Shown here piece by piece: positions 56,327 through 64,000 of a stretch of 64,000 nucleotides of DNA. Both the position numbers and the translations under genes were made by a program. The stretch's first letter is position 1. Each line of letters begins with the position of its first letter. A model generated the notes under the pieces. It worked only from the letters and a program-made list of their open reading frames with translations, was not told the origin of the DNA and made no database searches. The DNA is from Pteria penguin. Taxonomy: Eukaryota; Mollusca; Bivalvia; Pterioida; Pteriidae. The stretch spans positions 21,626,155 to 21,690,154 of the forward strand of contig CM068582.1 of NCBI GenBank assembly GCA_035048485.1, in the 5' to 3' direction.

Positions 56327-57180
56327 ATAAAAAGGTGACAGTGAGACAAGGTGCACATCATAAAAATTTTTGACTTTGACTTACATTTACAACTTCAAGG
56401 TCAAATTAAAAAAAAGAATTTGTCCAGGCTGTAACTTGAATACCCTTTGAGGTAAGAATTTGAAACTTGGAACATAGAAAGATGACAGTGAGACAAGGTG
56501 CACGACATAAAATTTTTTGACTTTGACTTACATTTACAACTTCAAGGTCAAATAAAAAAAAGAATTTGTCCAGGCCGTAACTTGAATACCCTTTGAGGTA
56601 AGAATTTGAAACTTGGAACATAGAAAGATGACAGTGAGGTAAAGTGCACGGCATAAAAAGTTTTGACTTTGACTTACATTTACAATCTGAAGGTCAAATT
56701 ACAAAAAAAAAACTTGAATACCTTTTGAGATAGGAACACCGTAACTTGAATACCCTTTGAGATAAGAACTTGAAACTTGGAACATAGAACGGTGACAGTG
56801 AGGCAAGGTGCACGGCATAAAAATTTTGACTTTGACCTACATTTACAATCTCAAGGTCAAATTTTTAAAAGAATTTGTCCGACCGTAACTTGAATACTCT
56901 TTGAGGTAAGAACTTGAAACATAGAAAGGTGACAGTGAAGCAAGATGCACGACATAAAAATTTTTTACATTTACTATCTCAAGGTCAAATTTTAAAAACA
57001 ATTTGTCCAGGCTGTAACTTGAATACCCTTTGAAGAAGGAATTTGAAACTCAATGGAACATAGAAAGGTGACAGTGAGGCAAGGTGCACCACATAAAAGA
57101 TTTTGACCTTGATTTACATTTCCAATCTCAAGGTCAAATTTAAAAAAAAAAATTGTCCAGGCCGTAACTTGAATACTAGT

Positions 57181-57559
57181 CAGATTCTTCCTCTTGTACT
57201 GGCCCATTCTGAAACACATCCATAAGGAAGGGGAGACGTGTTTCAAACAATACCCACTAGTTTTATTTGAATTTGGTGATTTCATTGCACATAGGTGCAT
57301 TTTTTCCTCTTTAGGTGAAAAGATGCTTTAATTTGGTTCTTTTGATCATAATTTTGGTAAAGAATGTAACTTTGAAAGAATATTGTCAGTATGTCAATTG
57401 ATTAATTTTGCAAGACTGTCAAAAACGAGGGCTGGGGTTTATATGCTGTAAAATTTTCAATTTCTTCAAAACTCAACAGGTGTCAATGTTTTTCATCATG
57501 AAGCGCTACAACAGGCAAAAGTAAGTCGCAGAAGGTATCCTCCTTTGTCAAACTCCTTA
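57181..57559. other. Spacer between tandem arrays
   Basis: Unique-looking sequence; GGAGACGTGTTTCAAACAAT and its flanks hold no clear gene. Confidence 0.35.
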
Positions 57560-58715
57560 ATTAGACCGGCTGCATACAGAGACAAACTTCTCCAGAACTG
57601 CTGCACAGAATTTCACCAAACTTCATTAGAAGTAAGTAGTCAAGGTCTTCTACTAAGTTTGTGTTTTTCGTGCATATCCGTAATTCAAGATGGCCGCCAT
57701 TGGCTCTGATTGGTTGACACATTTTCGACTTCTTCTCCAGAACCGCTGCATAGAATTCCATTAAACCTCATAGGAAGTAAGTACTCAAGGTCCTCTGCCA
57801 AGTTTGTGTTTTGGGTGACACATTTTGGACTTCTTCTCCAGAACAACTGCACAGAATTTCACCAAACCTCATAGGAGGTAAGAACTCAAGGTCCTCTACC
57901 AAGTGTGTGTTTTTTTGTGCCACTTCGTAATCCAAGATGGCCACCATTGACTCTGATTGGTTGACACATTCTGGACTTCTTCTCTAGAAGGACTGCACAG
58001 AATTTCACCAAACCTTATAGGAAGCAAGTACTTGAGGTCCTCTACCATGTTTGTGTTTTTCTTGCCCATCCGTAGTCCAAGATGGCCGCCATTGGCTCTG
58101 ATTGGTTGACACATTTTGGACTTCTTCTCCAGAACGACTGCACAGAATTCCACCAAACCTCACAGGAAGTAAGTACTCAAGGTCCTCTACCAAGTTTGTG
58201 TTTTTCGGGACGATCCGTAATCCAAGATGGCCACCATTGGCTCTGATTGGTTGACACATTTTCAACTTCTTCTCCGGAACCTCTACACAGAATTTCACCA
58301 AACCTCATAGGAAGTAAGTACTCAAAGGTCCTCTACCAAGTTTGTGTTTTTTGTGCCACTCTGTAATCGAAGATGGCTGCCATTGGCTCTGATTGATTGA
58401 CACATTTAGGACTTCTTCTCCAGAGGCGCTGCACAGAATTTCACCAAACCTCATAGGAAGTAAGTACTCGAGGTCCTCTACCAAGTTTGTGTTTTTCGTG
58501 CTGATCCGTAATCGAAGATGGCCGTCATTTGCTCTGATTGGTTGACACATTTTGGACACTTCAAAACGACTGCACAAAATATCACCAAACCTTATTGAAA
58601 GTCTTGTAGAAAAATTTTAGCAAAATTTTCTACTGAAACGAGCTGTCATTTTATTGTAAATAAGCAATTTGTGCTCAGGTGAGCGATATAGGCCCATTTG
58701 GGCCTCTTGTTTACG
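57560..58715 (-). mobile_element. ~145-bp tandem-body repeat, reversed copy of the 34.7-kb family
   Basis: About seven units containing ACCAAACCTCATAGGAAGTA, GGTCCTCTACCAAGTTTGTG, AAGATGGCCGCCATTGGCTC and TGATTGGTTGACACATTTTG. It ends with GCAATTTGTGCTCAGGTGAG and GGCCCATTTGGGCCTCTTGT, the reverse complement of the head at 34,723. Frames across it are artefacts. Confidence 0.85.
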
Positions 58716-59115
58716 AAAGTCATACAGAATGCTAAGATAATGTAGAGGAATCCGCCTTTTGATTTTGAGCAAATTCCATGTCGTTGTTCCTGAGTTATGG
58801 GACTTGGATTTAATTTTTACTATGAAAAGATGCTATGGAACGCGATGACTTAAATTATCGTCAGTTGTTTTTCATGAAACTCGTACAGAATGCCAAAAAA
58901 ATATAGGGAAAGCTGCCTTTCGATTTTGAGCAAATTCTGTTTTGTCGTTCCGGAGTTATGGGACTTGGATTTTATTTTTGCTATAGTAAGATGATATGGA
59001 ACGCAATAACTTTAGTAAATGTCAACTGTTTTTCATGATACAAATACAGAATACTTAAAGGGGGTAGAGGAAGCCGCCTTGGTCGTATTAAGCCACGCTA
59101 GGCGTTGCTCTTGTT
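58716..59115 (-). mobile_element. ~185-bp tandem repeat ending in AAGAGCAACGC head (reversed)
   Basis: Two and a half units of TTTTGATTTTGAGCAAATTC, GAGTTATGGGACTTGGATTT and GATATGGAACGCAATAACTT. It ends AGCCACGCTAGGCGTTGCTC TTGTT, the reverse complement of the head seen at 15.4, 16.9 and 52.3 kb, so a third kind of body carries the same head. Confidence 0.7.
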
Positions 59116-59949
59116 ACGCTCCCCCCTACCAATTGTGGGGGGAGCTGGACATTTTCCACTATTTCAACTTGTGCTGCAGAACCACTGGTAGAAATGAAGT
59201 CCTCATGGTCTCTTGAAAGTGTTGATTATTTTCATACAGATCTGTCAAAAAGTTTTTGTGCATTCATTAGCTGTAAATTATACAGATTTAAGGGTTATGA
59301 TTTTAATTTCACATGCATGATTTATACTTTACTCTCAGTTTTCAGTGCAAAATGAAGTTTTAATACACAATAGATATTAGGGAATATAGACATGTATATT
59401 TATATGCAAATTTTTCAATCTGTCAGTAGAGTAAGTTGTGTTCAGGTGATGAAGGACCATTTGGACCTTTTGATTTTCAGTCAAATCTATTTTCCAGAAT
59501 TACTTTACATAATCTATGATGTATCTTTAAGAAAGTTGGTACAGTATATCAGCTGCAGATCAAGTTGGTGTTCTGTGAAATTTTATCTATTTTTGACGAT
59601 TTTGCACTTTATCCTGCTTTCTTTATATATTCTAGATTAAACTTTGAGACATTGGATTGCAGTTTAGTACACTGTTCTTTATACATTTGCAATGCATGTA
59701 GCAATTTTAGATGTGTAAATCATACCATGTATTTCATTTGTTAAAATTGAGCCTTCTTTTGAACACGACAGCTGATCTGACTTCTTCACTTTAACTTGTA
59801 CATAGGGGACATTTGAAACTTAATCATACTCTGTGAATCAACTGTGGCTTACAGAGTTTACTTACTGCACAGAGATTCTTCATAGCATTACACTTAAAAA
59901 CTGTAAAGTGATGCATTATAATTATATGCACATAGTAACTTGTCCTTAT
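59116..59949. other. No supported gene
   Basis: A+T-rich. An 82-codon hydrophobic frame at 59,392-59,640 lacks splice support. Confidence 0.35.
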
Positions 59950-60390
59950 GGGTGCTTTTGATGCATTTTATGTCCCCAAAGATTCAAGGACATCAATTCT
60001 TTTGGCCTGTCTATTTGTCCATTCCTCTTGTGTCAAAAATCATTCCAAATAACTTTTCTGCTGTAAGAGATAAGGATTTTATATTTCACATGTGTATTTC
60101 TTGTGACGAGACCTTTCTGTTAACACAATAGTTTTTTACCTTGTGACCTTGTCCATGACCATTGACCTACATATCAAAAACATAACATTGGGTATATCTT
60201 TTCAGTGGCTTCATACTGCACATGTGTATTCCTTGTGTCAAGAGCTTTTTGTTGGTACCAATATTTTGACCTTTTGACCTTGACCTTGAAGTTAGACTTC
60301 GTTTTTAAGTTAACAGTTTCTACTGACACAGGTGATGCTGGGGGCATTTGTATTTCACAAATATAGCTTGTTCTCATTTGCATCCAAGGA
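59950..60390 (+). mobile_element. Dispersed repeat (TTGGTACCA-TTTTTGACC family), two units
   Basis: TTTCACATGTGTATTTCTTG, GACGAGACCTTTCTGTTAAC, CCTTGTGACCTTGTCCATGA, then a second unit with CACATGTGTATTCCTTGTGT, TTTTGTTGGTACCAATATTT and GACCTTTTGACCTTGACCTT. Matches 49,630-49,905 and 61,995-62,170. Confidence 0.7.
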
Positions 60391-60519
60391 GGCTAGGCTA
60401 TGGACACTAAGGTTGTAATCGTTGATCATTATTCAAAATTGAAAAATCAAATCATTATCATTATTATACTAAGAATTAACATTAAAGCATGGAAGTACAT
60501 TGATAGAGAAGTTTCCATC

Positions 60520-60895
60520 AAGGGTCATGCGCAAAGTTTATTTTAAGACTTCTTTATGTTCACATCCTTCCCAGTTGGCAGTTTTGATCCATAAAGCAGT
60601 TAAGATTTTCTGTACCCCACAAATACTCTTACCAACTCATGCACAGATACAGACCAAATCGTTGGGGCTAAGACAGCCAAACTTGGTACCTTTACTCTTA
60701 TGCCAAGGCAAAGACACCTATTGTTTTTCAAGGTCAAAAGTCAAGTCGTGGTACTACTTGATAGGAAACCATTGCAGACAGGATACAGATCAAACTGTTG
60801 GGGCTAGGACTGTCAAACTTGGTACATTTACAATGTACTCCTCATGCCAAGACGAAGACGCCTATCCTTTTTGTAACACGAAGTGTTACACTGTT
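60520..60895 (-). mobile_element. Reversed body of the 52.2-kb repeat family
   Basis: AACTTGGTACCTTTACTCTT, ATGCCAAGGCAAAGACACCT, GTCGTGGTACTACTTGATAG and a second unit with GTTGGGGCTAGGACTGTCAA. It ends near the perfect hairpin TGTAACACGAAGTGTTACA at about 60,872-60,890. The 156-codon plus-strand frame across it is a repeat artefact. Confidence 0.65.
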
Positions 60896-61082
60896 ATGGA
60901 CCCGGGTCATGGGCGCTGCCATATTGGGATTCACCCCTTTGCTCATGTATTCCTACACTCAGTGAAATAGGTCTATGATTATGTGCATTAAATTTGCAAA
61001 TATTCATGAACATTTGATACTTCTGGTATGTTATTAACTACATATTCAGCAAATTATTTAGGAAGATGTATGGAAAGTCTAT
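60896..61082. other. No feature
   Basis: Short spacer. Confidence 0.3.
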
Positions 61083-61350
61083 ACCAGAGCTGAACAAACA
61101 CGATGATTATTTTTTAAACTAACTGGCATGTAACCTATGTTTTCATTCAGTCGTTGATTACTGCGCACTGATTGCACATTTTCGGGCCTTTCCGTCGGCC
61201 CTTGCCAACCACAATAACAATATGCTTTTGATGACATTATGCCGAAAAATTGATGTTTTACTTGATTAAAGTGGGACAGCAGACTGTATAAGTTAAATTT
61301 TTTCCTTTGCGTATTGTAAACATTCTGTGTAATTTTCACCAGAGCTGAGT
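61083..61350 (-). CDS. Possible first coding exon, unrecognised
   Basis: On the minus strand an ATG near 61,234 opens about 50 codons (Met-Ser-Ser-Lys-Ala-Tyr-Cys-Tyr-Cys-Gly-Trp-Gln-Gly-Pro, later Val-Arg-Ser-Asn-Gln-Arg-Leu-Asn-Glu-Asn) to a CTCTG|GTATAG donor-like site near 61,085. The frame also continues upstream to 61,339 with in-frame Met codons. The DNA upstream is GC-richer with a poly-C run. No motif is recognised and no second exon identified; chance or a decayed repeat is quite possible. Confidence 0.25.
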
Positions 61351-61994
61351 ATTAACGTGGAATTGCCCCCCCCCCCTTTTCAAATTCCGCATTGCTAAGG
61401 GACGAATAGCGTCATGTGTAAAATTCTCCCGAGAAACGAATTGATATTTAGTGCACCGACATAAGAAGTTTCTTCGGTTTCATATTCTTAAAATTCCATG
61501 ATTAAATTATTAATCACAAATTGATTCATACATGAGTGACTTGACATCGCATCGTAAACAGCTGAACATGTTGAGTGGTACGCATGTCATGTACGTTGTC
61601 AATTTTGTTGGTTTAACTTGATTGTAATAACTGTGCACGTGAATGGTAGAACTTGCAAATCGTCCTTGATATGAGATTTAAGATGTACGTTAAGAACAGT
61701 GAACAAAGTTGGTTCAGTCAGAATTTTTGATAGTTGGAGTCAGAGGCAATGTAGACAAAGTCAAAGAGTATGTATAATGACTTTTGAATTTGAGGACGGT
61801 ATATTGTGGTTATGCATGTCTGAACGCTAATGTGTGGACCAATCAGAATTATCAAAACAAAACATGTTTCATGTAAATTTGAGGACTCTATATCGTGGTT
61901 ATTACATGAAGTATGACACTCATTTATGAGTACACTTCGTAATGGAAGAAGAAGAACAAGTGAATTAGAATGTCTTTTTAACATCACTTTTTAT
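61351..61994. other. No supported gene
   Basis: Poly-C at about 61,366-61,378; otherwise unique A+T-rich sequence. TTTGAGGACKGTATATYGTGGTTAT recurs at about 61,790 and 61,878 (two copies of a short direct repeat). Confidence 0.4.
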
Positions 61995-62170
61995 CCCCCA
62001 CTTTTGTGAAAGCAAGGGGACATTACATCTCATAATACTCATTCCTCCATCAGTCAGTCTTGTCACAAAAACTTTAACCTTGGCAATAACTTTTGATCCA
62101 GTAGAAGTACAACTTCACATGTAGATTCCTTGTGATGAGACTTTCCACTTAAGATAATTACTTTTGACAT
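61995..62170 (+). mobile_element. Dispersed repeat fragment (third copy)
   Basis: CCCCCACTTTTGTGAAAGCA, GTCACAAAAACTTTAACCTT, TTTTGATCCAGTAGAAGTAC and CACATGTAGATTCCTTGTGA match the families at 49.6 and 60.0 kb. Confidence 0.6.
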
Positions 62171-63469
62171 CTTAGAATTCTTTTGAATTCACTTGTTTAT
62201 CTTGACAGTTATGTTTCCTCAGGAACATCCTCATCTGATTACAACCCCCTCCTAATTACAAACATGGATTCACCAAAGTTGCACCAATGATTCATCTATG
62301 GGATGCACACTAGAGTACCTGGTTCGATTGCTTCATGTGACAGTTTTCCACTAAAGTGATTTGGTTAACCTGTTGGGGATACCTCAGTTTGCAACAAACT
62401 AGTAAAAATAAAAGACTTCTGACTTGGCCGTATGTCAAGTCACCTCAACTAAACAGTGTGTGAAAATTCCCAAACTTGTGCTAATGGTTCATCTTGGGAG
62501 CCAGACTTGAATGCAGGCTTCATATAACAATTTCCACTTCAATTTTGTTTCATTAAAAGAAAATTGATTAGAATAACTCAATAATGATTAAAGTGTCATT
62601 TTGAATTTGTGCTGTTCATTGTAAGAATGAAACTAGTCCTGAATTAAGGGGGTAGTCTGGTGAACTAGTAAGAAGAATTAAAATCTACAACAGGCTTATT
62701 TCATGCATATTCTATAAGAACAGACAAAGGTGGATTAAATAATAACAAAAACGTATTGTGTTATGGAGCAAATTATTGTACTAGAATCAATACAAATTAA
62801 CACTGTTTCATGCCTATTTCGATATAGAGAAATGAGCAGTTTATATATTTTTTTTCACAAATATGACACAGAAAAGTTTGGGTTTTTTTATTTTGGTAGA
62901 TAAACTTATGAATTTATACTGATTGATTGAAAAAATAACAAGGATTAGGGAAAGCTCTGAGAACTTACGAAGTTGCTATAGTAATTAAACAAACCTACTA
63001 AAATGATGACAGTTTCACAAGAAGTACACTTATTTGATAATTTCTGTTTTCTGCATCACTGTGATATTACACTGTAATGTGCAATGGTCTGTCATAAGTC
63101 AAAACATCATAAAATTACAATAGGTAATGGAGCATTTTACAAAGAAATTTGATAGATATTACACCCTCCCCCATTTTGCTATAACCTCATTTGTGTGTAA
63201 TATATATTGAATGAAATATTTCCTTTTCATGATCAAGAAAGGAATTGATTTGTATACATATAAGCTTCAAATGACATTTCAAATTAAAACCATATTTAGA
63301 TTCGATATCAAAAATATATAAACACATTAATGCCCTCCTCCCTTTTAGGAGGTTGGAGGCTATTTGGAAAACATGTACATATATTTCCTTGAAAAATCTG
63401 CCTTTGTGGTATATATATAACTACTTCAATGAATATGTCAGTAACAACATCATAGTATTATTTAGAAGT
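62171..63469. other. Probable 3' flank of the minus-strand gene; no other gene
   Basis: A+T-rich. GTTCATCTTGGGAGCCAGAC and GATTCATCTATGGGATGCAC are parts of a decayed two-copy repeat (about 62,280-62,530). The part next to 63,470 may be 3' UTR of the terminal exon there. Confidence 0.35.
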
Positions 63470-63677
63470 TTAAAATGTCTTCTTTTTAATGATATGTAAA
63501 TCATGCCTCTTCTGTGAACAAGTCCAGAAATATAATGGCTCAAAGACACCATACTTTTCAACAGACAGCATATACAGCAGGTGTGACAACATTACGTCAT
63601 TAAGACGTAACGTCTCAATGACATCATCCTCTACTGCATGATGTAAATCTGCAGCCCTTTTCAAATACATTAGCACT
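63470..63677 (-). CDS. Terminal coding exon, unrecognised protein
   Basis: A strong acceptor (TTGTTTTTATTTTTAATCCACAG) precedes 208 bases: one base completing a codon, then 68 codons and TAA. The segment reads as a helical domain end (Leu-Lys-Arg-Ala-Ala-Asp-Leu-His-His-Ala-Val-Glu-Asp-Asp-Val-Ile-Glu-Thr-Leu, then Met-Leu-Ser-Val-Glu-Lys-Tyr-Gly-Val-Phe-Glu-Pro-Leu-Tyr) with a basic tail ending Lys-Lys-Lys-Thr-Phe. Composition, length and the splice site make this the best-supported host exon in the window. Upstream exons must lie to the right of the window or be too short to see. I cannot name the family. Confidence 0.65.
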
Positions 63678-64000
63678 CTGTGGATTAAAAATAAAAACAA
63701 TCTCTTGTTCATTGAATTTACTTTTGATTGTTTCAAGATAATTAAATATACTGGCATTCACTTTCAGTTGATTATCTTGTGCTTTTTTAGGTTTTAAAAT
63801 ATTTTACTTTTCTCATTTCGTATTTGCCGGCATAGAGTTTTGGTCAATAGAATAACTCTAAAAACAGTTTTCTTCAATATCACATGATAATTTACAAACA
63901 CATGCATAATAGGCAAATTATTGAATATTACTTCTGTATTTTCTGTCACGACTAAAAATGTTACATCTTCGTGACAGTATGAGTTACCTCCCGTTAGGCA
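63678..64000. other. Probable intron
   Basis: A+T-rich sequence upstream (minus strand) of the terminal exon. No second exon recognised before the window ends. Confidence 0.4.

Larger units (their letters stand above)
54640..57180. mobile_element. ~148-bp tandem-body repeat array, interrupted by a hAT
   Basis: About a dozen units of GTAACTTGAATACCCTTTGA, GGTAAGAACTTGAAACTTGG, AACATAGAAAGGTGACAGTG, AGGCAAGGTGCACGGCATAA and TTTTGACCTTGACCTACATT with TACAATCTCAAGGTCAAATT. Units vary by point changes and short gaps. A hAT element splits the array at 55,683-56,326. Minus-strand frames through it (up to 131 codons) are repeat artefacts. Confidence 0.85.

Noticed and set aside
57561..58577. Several 66-98-codon minus-strand frames
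   Set aside because: Same peptide pattern in each, produced by the 145-bp tandem units.
60500..60970. 156-codon plus-strand frame, the longest in the window
   Set aside because: Covers the reversed body of the 52.2-kb repeat; the similarity is to repeat DNA, not to a protein.

Overview
This window looks like gene-poor, intron-rich and repeat-dense chromosomal DNA of an animal, most likely a bivalve mollusc (perhaps a heterodont clam). The signs are high A+T content, spliceosomal-type exons flanked by AG and GT, tRNA-derived SINEs with RNA polymerase III A and B boxes, relics of non-LTR retrotransposons, hAT, mariner and CACTA-like DNA transposons, and long arrays of roughly 140-190 bp degenerate tandem units carrying TGACCTTGACC-type motifs, which I associate with bivalve genomes. 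There is no rRNA gene, true tRNA gene, CRISPR array or prokaryotic operon. Most long open frames are artefacts of tandem repeats.

Layout. 0-4.6 kb: a complete non-autonomous CACTA-like transposon (326-bp identical inverted ends, TCA target duplication) with another inverted-repeat element nested inside. 4.6-7.2 kb: minus-strand exons, including a damaged exon pair. 7.7-8.7 kb: 25-bp minisatellite. 9.3-12.6 kb: candidate exons and an inverted-repeat element holding a mariner MITE and a SINE. 13-19 kb: SINEs, a hairpin MITE rich in TGACGTCA, and a tandem-body repeat. 20.1-22.9 kb: 41-bp satellite. 24.4-27.0 kb: 104-bp satellite of 25 units that appears to grow out of a decayed SINE. 29.0-33.8 kb: two phase-compatible minus-strand exons of one gene, separated by an intron full of minisatellites. 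34.7-48.2 kb: tandem-body repeats, SINEs, two LINE relics, a zinc-finger ORF and inverted-repeat elements. 49-54 kb: a 4.8-kb inverted-repeat element. 54.1-54.4 kb: a possible promoter and first-exon zone. 54.6-59.1 kb: three tandem arrays, one interrupted by a hAT derivative. 59-64 kb: sparse repeats and a well-supported minus-strand terminal coding exon at 63.47-63.68 kb.

The protein-coding content is a handful of short exons from genes that mostly extend beyond what can be assembled here, so no pathway can be reconstructed. The main interest is the mobile and satellite DNA. Several unrelated elements share one plan (inverted ends made of short repeated motifs), two SINE families share a 3' tail, one SINE seems to have seeded a satellite, and many repeat families carry nuclear-receptor-like half-sites. 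All family assignments come from reading motifs by eye; no database search was run.
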